From assembly GCA_036897445.1 (NCBI GenBank), contig JAYMTL010000105.1, forward strand, positions 1 to 64,000: a stretch of DNA of 64,000 nt, read 5' to 3'. Under the pieces are notes generated by a model. The model had not been told where the DNA came from and did no database searches. It saw only the letters and a program-made list of their open reading frames with translations. Below are positions 1 through 13,053 of the stretch, in pieces. The DNA comes from Pelargonium tetragonum (lineage: Eukaryota > Streptophyta > Magnoliopsida > Geraniales > Geraniaceae). Every line of letters begins with the position of its first letter. Positions within the stretch are counted from its first letter, which is position 1. A program made the position numbers and the translations under genes.

Positions 1-3000
1 TCTTAGAGCGTAAGAAGCTTTCAAGTCATTTCAATTTCTTGGGGTCTTATGAGCATCGACTCAACTTAACAGGTAAAAAAAAGTTCTATTATCTTTTATT
101 AAGGTATAAGTTTTTTTCCTAGAATTCTTACTCTCGAAGGTAATTTATGCAGATGCAGAAAAGAGTCTATATACTCTTAGCCTTTGCAGCTAATTAGCAG
201 GCAAGCGGGCTCTTTAAGAAAGAAAAGGGTAGAAACTTTTAGAATTCAATACGGATAAAATAAGAGTTAAAGGCCTCTGTAGAACGTAGACCTTTTGTAA
301 ATAACTAAATCTTTTAAGTATAAGCTAAATTTTAAGAATTAATTTAAGCAAGTCAAGAAGTTTGTCACGTAGTAAGGGTAACTAGATTGCTTTTAGGATT
401 CTCTTGATCTAAGTATTTTGGAACTTCTAAAGCATACCTTTTTTCTCAATAAAGGGGGGGTCCTATACTTATTACTTATGCAAAGCAAATTCTAGGAGTT
501 TACATGTACTAAAACAGGATTTATTAAACCTAAACCCATTTGTAAAAAGTCTTTTTCTATATTAAGTAAAGGTTTTCTAATTTTGGATTTTATTTATGAA
601 ACGTTTAAAGAGTTCTATTAGTTATACATTTTATTCTAAGCGGGAAGCTCTTTTAGCTACGACAGTTAAGATCCTTTTGTGATGTTAATTTTTAATAAAT
701 AAACAGACTTCTGTAAGGGGGACTCCCCGATTAAGGGCCTTTTGCCCTAATTAATAAAACTAAGTAGGTCTAATTTAAAGGGAAGTTCGCCGGAGTTTTT
801 GGGGTTTTCATTAAACAAACAAAAGCCTAGAAATATTCTTTATTTAACCAATATTAGTGGCTCAGGACTTACTAATGCTGAAACGGAATACCCTGTTACT
901 TGTAATGGTAAATCCTGGAATACTCAATATTCAGAAAAAAAGTTATATCTCAGTCCTGACAAAAGAGGGCTCCCAACTTTTACAAATTGTGGATATAATA
1001 CCCCTTACCTCAAAATTCTACCCTGTTTATCCTTAATATCCAGGAAAAGTAGACTTAAATTAAAAAGGGCATCCCAGCCAGCATAACGAGGATAATACCT
1101 TGTTACTTCCTTTATCTCATTCCTCTAAACTAAACTTTGAATTGACGCAGTGTCCCGCATTTGCAAACTAAACCCGTTTCACAAGTCTTCCGTAAAAAGA
1201 TTTAGGGGTTTCCTTTAAAAGTTCCTTGAAAAGCTGGAGGTACTACGGGTATATATATATTTTTTTGTTATTTCTAAGTACATAATCTTAAGCATAAAAT
1301 ACTGAATAATGAAGAAGAATTTTCCTTGACTTTACGTGGAATCTTATATAGTCCTAAAAGGCACAGCTTAGGTTGGATCCCTGAAAACCTGAATATAATG
1401 TAGATTATACGGATCTTAGTTTAGCTGTAGTTAATCTCATGAGTTGTTACTCATTACAGTTCCAGTAAATGTAAGTGATCGCGGAGTCTCTTTACTTATT
1501 TAGGACATGACACAGAATACCTACTTTTTTTAACTTGTTTAGCATGCAAGAAAGATAATATTACAGTAGGGGGATATTGAAGCTTAGCAGCAAAGAAAAA
1601 GGTAACGAAGTTAAGTTTGCTTAGAAAAGAGAATTTTAAAATAAAGTCAATTTAGAGTCTCATAGACAAAAATTTCACACAAGCACAAGTGGTTCTAGGT
1701 ATAACTATCGTAAGAAAGGTTGCTGCCCGATAAAAGAAAGTAGAAGCAATAGCTAACAAAAGAGGATCTGGGTCTCCGTATTAACAGTGAGTAGAATACT
1801 CCTAGATAAGATGCAAAATAATAGAATTCTAACTTTTATCTATCTGAAAAGACCCTTTAATAAAGTAATAAAGGAGCCCCTCCCCTAACTACTATCAGCT
1901 CGAGAGATTTGGGAAATAGAATATACATAAAAGCGTACTTATTTATAGTATAGATTCGAAGTTTTTAATTCTATATGGGAGAGACCGGGGTTAGTAGATA
2001 TATAATTTATACTCCTTACTTCTACCAAGTAAGAGATTTAACTTCCTTTAGTCCTAGTCGAGTGTAAACGCGTTGAGTTAAGGAGGAATATCAAGTGCAA
2101 TCTTTAAGCCTACATTTGTATTAGAGCTCCTTTTAGTGTCAGTAAATTATTTCCAGAAAATTCAAACTTGCAAGGAATTTATAGCTGATCTATGGCTACC
2201 CCTACTTGCTTATAATGAAAAAAAAAATGCTTTACAACCCCGAAACAGAACTCTATAAACTTATTATAATATTAAGATTTTCCATTAACACAAAAATGTA
2301 TATACATAAACTAGAGAGTACTCCATTTCCAGGATTCTAAAAGTTATGTTTACATACTAAATAAGTACAAGCTTTTAACATAGATATCTAAAATCTTTAT
2401 GCTTTTTTTATTGTTTACTCTAATTATATTCTAATTGAAAAGTGCTTATCCAAGAAATCTCTGAGTGTAGCGTAGCTATATAACCTATTAAACAATAGAG
2501 TTTTTAGATAGACAGAGTAGTAACGCATACCTTGACTTGAATTGAAAGGGGTCCCTTTAGTCTTTTTTGCTACAAATACAGACGGGGACTTTGTTAGGTG
2601 AATTTGTGATAGTAAAAACTCGGGAATATCCGGGAAATTCAATAGTAAAGTAGAGTCAAGTTGTCTGGTTAGTTAGGGCTATTATAAGGAAAGTACTGCA
2701 AAAGTGTATCTAATATGTTTTGATTAGGTGCTTTCTACTCTATAAAATAAAGATATCCTTACCTTAAGAAGCTAAACCCAAAAGTTTCTCTTCCGCTTAT
2801 AGGACTCCTTGCTTGAAAAACTTTGGAGATCTCCTTGTATCAGATTTTTTTACCTCTATAAAAAGTCTTTTCAAGAATGTCAGAAGAGTTTTGTAAGGTT
2901 TCACTTGTTTTCCTAGTAGCAGCACTTATGAAATGTATTCTAGAGGAACCAGAGTAACGCGAACTTCTTGGCAAAGTACAAGTCTTTGAAGAAAGTTTAA

Positions 3001-4859
3001 ATATCAAGCTCATTACTCTGGGGTCCTAAGAGAAGAAATTTAGTGACATATATTGCAAAGCCCTTACTTTGTAGAATCAAAACTTATAAAAGAAGGACTA
3101 ACTTACCGGTGGTGCTATAAAATTTAATAATATGGAAGTTACAAACTTATTAAGTACTCTGCTTGAGGCATAAAATATACGATAACTCATTGCATTCGAA
3201 CCTTCAATATACTTGTAAAATAAAAGTCCTCCTAAAAGTTAGAGGTAACCCCTGCAGCTCCAGAAAGGAGAATACTAAAATACAAACATTATCTTAAAGG
3301 GAGACTCCATTTTTTTTCTTGTAAGTACTGTCTCAGCCGGCTAAGAAAAGCATAACAAAGGCTTTACTATATTCTAAAATCCTAAGAGTTATCTAAGATT
3401 TTTTTACCTTTTATACTCTTATCTTAAAAAAACGGGTAGAAAAGCATTCATGAAAAGGAATACCATTATTAAAATTCTCGGGGTATCCATCCCGGGAGCC
3501 CTTCTCTTAATAGAGTATAGAGTGCTTATAACTATATGAACTACAAAATATTAAGGAATGCTAGACAATCTCTAGTTAGGCTTAGGCTTACTTAATACAA
3601 GTTTTTTTGCCCACTCTTGACATGACATCAATAGTGAGAAAAACGGCAAATGTTACTCTCTAATCTAACTATTCGAAAACCCAAATACTCACGAATGCTT
3701 GGATACAAAAACCCATTATTTACCTCTCTATTAGGAGCACACTGAAACCTGCTATATTGGAATTGGAATGAATAGAAAGACTTTTATCTCTTTTGCTGGG
3801 GGGACTCTATGTCTACCCACAAAGAAGAAGCTCGGAAACTCAGATAGCTATTATACGGGTAATTCGTTGGATATTTTAGTGACATCGGGTTCACTTTTCT
3901 TATTTTAAAAGCAGTGTCCGTATTTTTGACTTCTAGCTTTTACCTAATTGCGTACAATGCTTTTATAGAACTTTTATAAGGGGCACTCTCGTCAAGCATA
4001 CTTTGAATTTGTACCAGAATTAGCAAGAATTAAATAAAAGAGGGAGAAGTCTCGCATTTTGTAAAAAATTTCTATTTAATTTAATAAGGGATGGGGTATA
4101 TTACAAACGGGGCTTATTACTTTACTCAAAAGCAAAATCCTTACAAGTACGAAATTTCAGGCCAGTCCAACTCCGCTAGTAGGAGCCTTTCGTTTTATGT
4201 ATCTGCTAACAAAAACTCTAGAACAAGTAAATAAAGGGGGCTCCTAGATACTTAACTAGATTACAAGAATTTGCTAATAAGACTACGCCCAAGTCAAGCT
4301 CTATTCAAAGAAGGAAAATTTTTTTATATAGCGGGGAAAGCTTCTCTACCTATTTTTTAGCGGCAGATACAAAACCCTTATTAAACATTAAACACGCACG
4401 AGTAAAACTATAAAGCCCCTAAATTCTACTACGAGGATACCCTCTTTATTAATTTAATATTAAGTAGAGTGCGGTTAAATTCTCTAGCTAAACCCTTTGA
4501 ACCTGGAGCATCCCTGATTAAGCAGGAAGGGTTCTAACTTTCTACTTAAGTTACTTTATGACGTGTGCCTCTCTCGTTCAACTGCTTCTCCCTATATCTA
4601 TAACACCTTGTTTATGCGAGTGTAACTTGGTTGCTTTTCTTACCGGATTTCTTTCTGTTATATATCTTTAGTTTTAGTTTACTCACCCCTGTAATTTCAA
4701 AAGCTATATTCAAAACAGGTAACAAGGTTGTTTTAAGTTGTATAATCCCGTGACGAATACTCCTAAATAAAATCTCTGTCAGAAAGTAAATAAGTACTAA
4801 GGAAGAAGCTCCTTTCCTCGCTTTAGCAACATCATCGCTATCCATTCCAGAGATAACTT
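1..4859. other. No gene seen: AT-rich non-coding DNA
   Basis: No tRNA, rRNA or credible reading frame is visible on either strand. The longest frame with an allowed start, about 95 codons at 799-1086, starts at TTG and matches no family I know. Scattered G/C-cored words such as GGAGTCC, GGGCTCC and GGATTCC recur every few hundred bases. A (TA)5 run followed by T7 is at about 1250. Confidence 0.5.
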
Positions 4860-6340
4860 CTTACTTGGTTCCTTTAAGACTTAGGATTAATGCTAAACTG
4901 TCGGCTTCCTTGCAAACCCTGAAGACTAGTTTTTGTCTTAGCCTTAGCTTCAATTTCCTCCTGTTCTGTTAGTCGGCTTACACAGAAGAACTAATAAGAG
5001 AGAGTGTCAACAACTGACAGCTATGACTTGCTTTACCTCATGCGAATACCAAAATACAGAATACAAAGGAAATAGAATCTGGTTTATAACACCTTTGTTA
5101 CAGATATATCTCGGCTTACAAGAACAAATTCCCAATACAAAATCCTGCTAAACAGATGATCGCTTTGCTAGCTAGACTAGATGCTTGCTACACTTCCTTA
5201 GCCAAGTAAACATGCCTACAAAGATCTACACCTCCTATATCCTAATACCCTAAACTTTCCTAAAACAAAGGTTTCTATCTTTATCCGTTTATGTCTAATA
5301 CTCCTTTGCCGACAGCTAACCAGGAAGAAATAGCTACAATTAATATCTTTCCTAAAGTAACACTCTACTCTCACAACTAGGAATAATTAAGAAACTTCCG
5401 GATTCCCTTAACCTGAAAGAGCTTACAAAGAGATTCTAGTTCGGTTCATGGAAGTAAATCAAGTTGTTACTGACTTCCTTTAACTACAGCTTTATGGCTT
5501 TCCTAAACAAAGAATCCAAAACCGAAAGTGGACCAGGTTAGGAAATGTTGACATTGTCAACAAGTAAACTAGCCTTTCAATGTCAACGCAGAAGAAATAG
5601 AATTAGGAATAGACTCTCGAACAACTCCTCCTTTAGCTACACCTAATATAATAATAAGGTTTTGATCGGAATAAAGCTTTCTAGCATCAGGTCCATCCAT
5701 AAGCATTAGAATCAATAACACCTTTGCCTGCTATAGACATAGACCTACGTGGACATTAAACTGCTTCGACAAGTGCTACACTTCCTATAGTAAGAAGTTT
5801 CTAATAGAGTACCTAAACTATAGGATTTCTCAGTTCCTAGCTTTACAAGGAAGATATTTTCTGTCTCATACTCCTTAGCTTGTCAATACACTTAGATCGG
5901 ATAATCTCCTAAGGAAGAGCTCAAACCTGAATACAAATAGCTTATTATCCTCATAAAGCTCTCGGAATATTCTTCAAGAAGTTCGCACCTTACAGGAACC
6001 TCTAAACTGTATCATAAAATAGTATCGAATTCCCAAGGCTAATTATCTGAAGACTGAAGTAAAGTGAATCAACTCCTTTAGCGGCCTAGAATGTCAAAGC
6101 TAAGGATTCCTCTGAATCAGGTTCAAGTTAAGGCTTACAAGGAAGATAAGAAGAAAGAGGAAAACCTGAATAGCTTTTCCTTAGACTTAGGATTAACTCC
6201 TTTAAGGAAAGAAAAAAAAAGACTAGGAATCTACTTCAAAGGTATCTCATTTGCCTACAAGTGCCTAACCTGGTTTAGCTCCAACAAGAAGACTCAGTTC
6301 TGGAATACATTATCTTGGAGACCTTGCTAGACCAAAACTC
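4860..6340. repeat. Block of short exact direct repeats
   Basis: This block differs in style from its surroundings: fewer G-runs and many recurring words in direct orientation. Exact pairs found by eye are AGACTTAGGATTAA at 4877-4890 and 6183-6196, TTACAAGGAAGATA at 5843-5856 and 6135-6148, TGCTACACTTCCT at 5186-5198 and 5774-5786, and ATAACACCTTTG at 5086-5097 and 5715-5726, with a one-base-shorter relative at 4600. The word TGTCAAC occurs at 5005, 5556 and 5581. By chance one expects well under 0.1 exact 13-mer pairs in 1.4 kb of this composition. Plausible origins are a decayed short-repeat family or a decayed coding segment with repeated motifs. A 79-codon frame at 6091-6330 (plus) falls inside it; its product would be lysine-rich, matches nothing I recognise and has no upstream ribosome-binding signal, so I do not call it a gene. 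Confidence 0.55.
5546..5562. repeat. Perfect inverted repeat TGTTGACA-T-TGTCAACA
   Basis: Eight-base arms are separated by a single T. The arm sequence recurs nearby as TGTCAACA at 5005-5012 and as TGTCAAC at 5581-5587, so three copies of the half-site lie within 600 bases. The geometry would suit a dimeric protein-binding site or a small cruciform. No gene is adjacent, and function is unknown. Confidence 0.5.
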
Positions 6341-7035
6341 CTCAAGACAAGAACACAAAGAATTTAGAAAGAAACTTAATAAAGTGAAGATTTACGCATT
6401 ACTCTAAAATAAGAACTAAGCTTTTCATTTGTTAATAGATAGCCCACGAATCTAGAGTCTAGAGATGAGATATAGGGATTGTCAAAGCAGGGGTTTCTTT
6501 CTTTTGTAATCTGCACAAGGAAATCAGGGGCCTAAACAGGAGTCCCTAAACTGGTAAAAGAAGGAGGAATTCAATTTCAAATGAAGAGTCTTTTTTCCTT
6601 TTCTGGTTTAGAAAGTCTTAATAAGGTATGTATAAATAAACTAACTCAGTGTAACTAAGTCAGTACTTCTTTAATCTACGGGAGAACTTAGGTTTTACTA
6701 GAGGAGTTAGTTTCGCTAGAGGTTTTATAAGGAGTCCCTTTGGATTTATCAAATAAACTAGAGACAAAGAGGAGGAATCTAGTAATTAAGAAGTAAATTA
6801 TTGTGACAAGGAGAAGTTGAAAACATCTAACCCAGGAATCTAGAGTTTCGTACACTTTATCTTTATATAAGATTTATATAAGAGTAAACTTTTTAGGACT
6901 AGAAATTCATTACACAACTAGCTTCAAAATGAAGAGGTCAAGTGGACATTGGTTTACGCATCTCATATTTGGAATCATTACACTATTTTTGATTATAGGG
7001 CTTCTTAATATTCTTAATACCCTGGAACAGAGGAA

Positions 7036-7058
7036 GAAAGGGTGGTTGCCACCCTTTC
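7036..7058. repeat. Ten-base-pair perfect hairpin
   Basis: The arms are GAAAGGGTGG and CCACCCTTTC around the loop TTG. It is one of the more stable short hairpins in the window because of its GGGTGG/CCACCC core. No run of T follows, so it does not look like a bacterial intrinsic terminator. One such hairpin is roughly the chance expectation for 64 kb, so significance is modest. Confidence 0.55.
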
Positions 7059-10000
7059 CTGTAAGAGAGGGATAGTCTTGATTCTTTAGACATGTGCATT
7101 TTAGTTTCTCATGAGTGCTTGGGGAGGATCGCTTATAGGTGCTGCTATTTGGAAGCTTGGTTGAAGGTTTGTTCGGAAGAGATTCTTAGGATCAAAAGGA
7201 AACTCCATTCTGAGTACTGTTTATGTTTGTTATCCGCCCGCTGTCATCCCTTCTCTTTTTTGTTTGGAAGTCTATCATATCAAAAAAGGTTAAAGTTTAG
7301 GATAGTTAATTAAGGCACGGATTACAGGAAAAAATGTGCAAAAGAAAAGGAATATCTAAAAAAGTTCTTTCTATAAAACTTTATTAGGTCCTTTTACACC
7401 AGGTTGCTTATTCTAAATTATACCCTTTAATTTAAAGTAAATAGCTTCAAAAGGTTAATAAGGATAACTAATCTATATTAATTAAACCAAATAATACCCA
7501 AGTTTTATCTAATCTTTCGTTTTTTTGCTAGTTTAGCTGCCAGGGTAAGCAGGTTTTTTAGGCTTTTAGTTCTATATAGTTTTCTAATTTCTTGTTCATA
7601 AACTAGGACCTTTACAAAGCTATATATACCAAATATATTGTATGATTCTCCATTGGATCGAGGAACTAGAAGCTAGAATAAGGCAAGTAAGTTATACTGC
7701 TTACATTTACGCGGGATATCTTTCCCTATTTTATAGACTCCTTTTTCACACTTAACAGACTAATTTAAGAGAAGGTGCATTTCTTTTTAATCTAATAACT
7801 CTTTTTCATGACTAAACCAACACTCAAGGCACTGAACACTGACTAGAATAAGTATCCACTAAAAAAAACCTTGCGTTACACTAAAAAAACTTAAATATAT
7901 AGAGGACCTACAAACTTTTCTGAGAACCTTATTACACTTCTTTTGATTTTGAAGGACTTTTTATAGCCAAAAAAACTCCTTAAGAGCCGCCCGCTACCTT
8001 ATAGAGATGGGACTCTTCTAAAGAAAACTGGGAAAGCTTTCTTTTGTTAACTAAATAAATGACTCAGATAAGAAAGAGCTCCGGGCGTTAAGGGAACTAG
8101 CAAGACGTTATATTCCTTTTATTCATACATAGAGAGAGAAGGGAGCTCCCAAGAGTGAATATAAACCTTAGCGGTTTCCTCCTTATTTTTTTGTGTTAGT
8201 TATTTAGTCCTATTAATTAAGAAAATCCTTTTTGAAGTTCTTATTCTGGAACAGTTTACTTTCTTATGTTACTAATTCGTTACTTTAATCAAACTTCCTT
8301 TGATTGTAGTGCTCTTAGAATTAGAGGACTTTTACCAATTCAAGGAACCGTGGATGTCCTTCTGCTATCCTTGCAGTGTCTATTCTTGACAGAACAGAAT
8401 TTTGGCTATACTTTGTACTTTTGAGTTTATTTTCCTTTAGTTAGGCGGGTTAGTTAAGGGATAAGTTTTCCTTAGTCGAGGGGTTCCATGCTCTCTTCGA
8501 TTTTCCATTTGTTATATTATTAAAAAAAGGGAAGGGATTCCTTCGGTGGGAAAATGTTGTATTGTGGGGCCTTTCCTCAAAAAAATAGGAATAGGGTAAA
8601 CTAAAATCCTAGCCGCAGGTTTAGAAACTCCTGAAAACAGTAACGAAGAATTTCCCTTAAAGTAAAGAACCCTATACCTGAATTAAGGCCCAACAAGGGA
8701 TAGACTACTCGTTTTTATAATATTCCTTTTTAGCGGAACTCCCCCATAAAAAAAAGAAATTGCAATAGAAAAGATCCCTTACCTTAAATAATGAGTAACT
8801 GAAGGTCTAAGTCATACTAGCTACACGGATCGCTTGTACTAAATGGGGTTCTGAATTAAATAGGACTAAACCCTATGCCTCTTTCGCTTTTAACAATCAA
8901 TATGAAACCGGTGTTCCTCAAGATTATCCTACGGACAAACTCCTTTAAGAGCTACTTTGAAAACTGAAAACTAGGATACTATACCTAGAAAAGTAAGAAA
9001 CACAAAAAGACTCGGCTAAAATGACCTTAGAACTATTACATGAAACTAACAAAAGGAAAGCTTTTTCTTATAAATTCTTAGGGAAAAACATCCTCAACTT
9101 ACTTAGCTGCTTCATCTTAATACCTTCATTACTTACACTACCTATCTAGTAGCTAACCAAAAAGAATCCAGATTAATGAGAAACTAAAGTAAAAAAGCTC
9201 CTGTCTATCAAGTATAAAGAAAGAGACTCTAAAGGAAGTAGGCCATCCACTCCTCCGCTGCTTCGCGAAAGATCCGAACACTAAACCCAGATAAGGGAAG
9301 CGTAAACCAACTGACTTCCCTGTTGATTCTATCATTCTTTCAAAACCAAATAGAAAAGAGCGCTATCCTCCCATTATAGATAGAATAATGAGAGCCTTTT
9401 TCGAACCAAGAAACTTACGTTAGTTTCCGGGTTTCGTACAAGTGAGACATCCTGTGAAATTTACGTATATTTTAGAAGAGTAGCTTTCTCATTTCATAGG
9501 GTGAGTGAGCTCCTATAGTAGAAACGGCATAAAGTAAGATGCATTTCTGCATTGAAGTTTTCTATTATTATATACATTTGAACCCCCGATGCTATCCCCA
9601 TTTAGTCAAAACTTGTATTCCTTTAGAAAACCCTAGTTACAAACTCTAACGTGTCTGTTAAAACCTAGTCAAAAGGATTCTCGCTTTAGTAAAGCTTCTA
9701 TTTGACTTCCCCCTATTTTTTCATTAGAAAGAAAATCCACCTTAGTTTGACTGAATACATCACACACCTTAAAAGTAGTATCTAAGACTACCGGATACCC
9801 AGGAATCAGGGGTGGCGTAGATAAGGCATACCAAAAAAGGGGATTTCTACTACGATGAGATAACAAAGCGGGTCTTATAGCATACCTAATTAGATAAGGG
9901 GGATGCGGCAAAATCCCACTAAAATTTCTTAATTACTGCCTCCTGAATATCTACGGAAACGAGCTGCTTTGTCGAGAGTAAAGGGCTTCGCACCTCTAGT

Positions 10001-10928
10001 TTTTACAAAGAAAGTGGGTCGCAAGGCCCGTTAATCAAAGTTAGAGTATAGTTCTAATGTTTAGGGATTGGATAACTAGGAGCTTCCCCTGTTAAAAGGG
10101 TATCTAACTGCCAGTAAGGGAATATTTTATCAAGCACCTGAAACTTTTTAATAACCCTGTTTTTGTTAACTAATGTATACAAGAAACTGGATAAGGGCTT
10201 ATCTGAAACTACGAAAAGGGGCAATACTAAGTGCTCAATATACTTAATGGGATACAAGGCAAGGACTTGATTGATTTGTAGCTATTATAACAAGATTTAA
10301 GATTGCTATACTAACCCCCGCAGCTCAAAGTATGTATTTGTATTTTGACTAAAGCATTACTTTCTGCCAATTAAAGTTAAACAAACTAGTTATAACCGCT
10401 GCTCTAACAAATAAACAAGGTTTGCAACATAAGGAGAAAGTTAAGAATTGTCTTTTTTTTTAGTTATCCGTTTCGAATTAAAAGTTTTTTAGTCAAGAGG
10501 TCAAGGATGCTTGGTTGGATAACATACATAATAGAGAATCCTTTTGGTCTTATTAGAGATGCTTGCCTTCTTAGGAATCTTAAAGGAGTTAACTCTTATT
10601 CAAGTTCAAGACTGTTCGGGAATACGGGCGGGTTAGTATACTTGATTTTGCGGTGCACTGAAGTTTCCTATCCCTCTCTTATAATGAAGTCTTGTTGATC
10701 CGAATAGAAACTTACTAGGAATATTAAGGAATAATTTGAAAAGAAGTCGCGGGGACTTTAAAACTTATAAGGGAAATCGCGTAAGTCTGTCACAACTAGT
10801 ATTTACGTACTATCTGGAACCCAGTCACAGGCAACTCTTAACTGTGTTATACTGAAGCTTGCTTAGCTTTTTTGGCTAGTAAACAAAAAGAAAAATAGTT
10901 AAACTGCTTAGATAGAAAAAGTATAGGT

Positions 10929-10947
10929 TTATAAGAATTTCTTATAA
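10929..10947. repeat. Perfect inverted repeat, nine-base arms
   Basis: TTATAAGAA and TTCTTATAA flank a single central T. It is AT-rich and so thermodynamically weak, but exact. A related 12-base palindrome, AAGAAATTTCTT, occurs at 18111-18122. Confidence 0.45.
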
Positions 10948-11691
10948 TTGGCTGAGAATATAGATAGGCGTGGTACAATAGATTGCAAGAATAAAAAAAT
11001 GAAGCGGCTCCTTATATCTTAAAGTACTAAGAATTCTATTTCACTAAATTAATACGTTTAAGACTTTAATAAGGAATCTAGGATACAATTGTATTTCTTA
11101 AGGGAGTTCACCCTCAAGTGTTTGAAGTTATCTACAATCCAGTAAAGTCTTTGTGGACCTCTATCTAAAGGGATCCACCAAGTTCCGACTCAACTTCAAA
11201 AAGGAGAGAATTACAGCACTTTTCCAAATACAAAAAAGTCACTTTGTATAGTCTTTTTTAGTATAATTATCCACTTTTAAGGCTAATACTTAATCCCTGT
11301 TTTTCTTAGATATCGGGTTCCGAGAGCAGAGAACAACCCAAAGTAACTACAAGTGTACAGAATACGAAGATTAACTTAAAACCGAAATCCCTTACGCAAT
11401 ACTGCCCTACAATTATAAAAAGTAATTTACTAATGATGCAAGTGTAATAAGAGAACAACCCTCTCAACTTACAGACTAGAAACTTAACGCTTGTTTTAGC
11501 CTATGGCAGGGGGACCCCTCTCCCTACGGCCAATTACTAAAATATAGCCTATAATTGTATATCTTGAAAAGTCTTTTGCAAAGAACGAAACATACTCCTT
11601 TTAGCCAAGAAAGATTGGACAAATAAAAACTCAGGTTTGCATTTCCACGGTATTTCTGAAACTCCTTGGAGTATAGGTGTCTTAACGCTGT

Positions 11692-11711
11692 GGGGGAATT
11701 CTCCCCGGGGA
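11692..11711. repeat. GC cluster with alternating inverted arms
   Basis: A run GGGGGA, then ATTC, then TCCCC, then GGGGA. The central TCCCC can pair either with the upstream GGGGA (four-base loop) or with the downstream GGGGA, with which it forms a perfect 10-base palindrome. This bistable GC-rich cluster in AT-rich DNA resembles in kind, not in sequence, the GC clusters of some mitochondrial genomes. Confidence 0.45.
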
Positions 11712-12270
11712 TTTTCCTGTGATTAAAAACTAACTACAAGGCTTTTTCCGTGCATTTTAACGGCAGTTTAGGGCATTCGATCCAAAGGGGAAAGTCCAGA
11801 GGTTTTTACTATACTTATTTTTTTGTTAGAAATTGAATTTTCATTTTGAGTAATAATTTGGAGTTTCTATTTATAACCGTAAACTTTATGAGTGCTATAT
11901 TTTTTTAGATAACTTAGCTGTAAAAGAAGCTTTTAGGGACTCAAGTAAGGACACGTGGTAAAAATATTTACTGGATTTGATAGAACCCTCGCCTTTATCA
12001 GGATCCTGCAGTATATCCATTTTTAACCCTTTTTATAGAAAGCTGCTTTTGCAGAACAGTCAAAGCCTTTTTTAAGCCTCCTAAAGCTAGATTAGGGCAT
12101 ACTCTTTTGATCTCTACTTTTACATATTGTGATTACTAAGCAAAACCTCTTTAAGAACTGATACACGAGTAGGCCCCAATTTTTGATCTAATAAGAATCC
12201 CTTTTTAGAATCAAGAGCACTGCCAGTATATTATGTAATACTAAACAAGGTTTTATCTTTCTTTATCCCC

Positions 12271-12288
12271 TAGAAAAGCGCTTTTCTA
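12271..12288. repeat. Perfect 18-base palindrome
   Basis: TAGAAAAGC is followed directly by its reverse complement GCTTTTCTA with no spacer. Without a loop it is more suited to being a duplex recognition site than an RNA hairpin. About one half such palindrome is expected by chance in the window. Confidence 0.45.
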
Positions 12289-13031
12289 AAACTTATAATG
12301 ACTCTATTTACTTGAAAAATCCAGATTCTAAAGGCTTGCATTATAGTTCTGCCTAGATTAAAATTAAAAAGACTTCGGCTACCCTCTTATTACAAGCAAT
12401 TTTCTAAGCACTAAAACAGCAAACTCTTATTTTTCTTCGTCTAGTAGTAGAAAAAGGAACTCTTAATTGTATACTCATAAGGTTTTTCCTAGAACAAAAA
12501 GCCTAAGTTTTGTAAAAACTAGAGATTAAAACCTTTTTTGTATCTCGGGGTCCCTTTTTTCAATTTCGTAGAATCCCCTATTCTGTTAAGCACTTTAAAT
12601 ACAGCTAACTTTGTTAAATATTAAGCCGTTTGCCTCTTTAAAATTCCTGTAACATTTTACTTTCAACAGGTTAGCTCGTTAGACCTCTTTATCTAATATA
12701 GAAAGTAACCCGCTTTCTACCTCTACCAGATAATTTTCAATTTCTTGACTTTTTGTAGGAATTTTAAAAACCTTAATACCAGGATTTTTTACGAGACTGT
12801 CTTAATTAAGTTACAAAGTTTTCTAGAATCTGGAGCTAGTAGAAAAGTCCCTTTAGAAAGCTTAGGAGTCAATATCGAGAGAAATATAACGGCTCAAAAC
12901 CCTTCTATAATATATAAGCCCTCCCCATTCATAGTAAAGGTTTCAACTACATAATTTAGAACATAAAAAGAAGAATCTGAGTAAGATACACTTTTCTTTA
13001 AAATCTCTATCTTGTTCTAAGATAAGAAAAA

Positions 13032-13053
13032 AAGGATTCCAAGGATTCCAAGG
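13032..13053. repeat. Tandem duplication of AAGGATTCC
   Basis: Two complete copies plus AAGG. GGATTCC is one of the recurrent G/C-cored words of the window, so this looks like local slippage of a common word. Confidence 0.5.

Noticed and set aside
799-1086. 95-codon plus-strand frame
   Set aside because: TTG start, no family resemblance, and no neighbours or signals.
1-1137. A 379-codon plus-strand frame open if TAA/TAG are sense codons, with plausible-looking translations in two frames
   Set aside because: The count of G by position modulo 3 over 1-600 is about 36/31/35, so there is no coding periodicity. TGA is simply rare, and AT-rich random sequence looks protein-like once stops are read as amino acids.
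1345-1360. Group I intron-like ATATAGTCC word (also near 24112)
   Set aside because: No paired P3-P7 core or guanosine-binding context; the word is common at this base composition.
6091-6330. 79-codon lysine-rich plus-strand frame
   Set aside because: It has an ATG start but no recognisable domain; its first-position G (13) is not above second (14) or third (18), so no coding signal.
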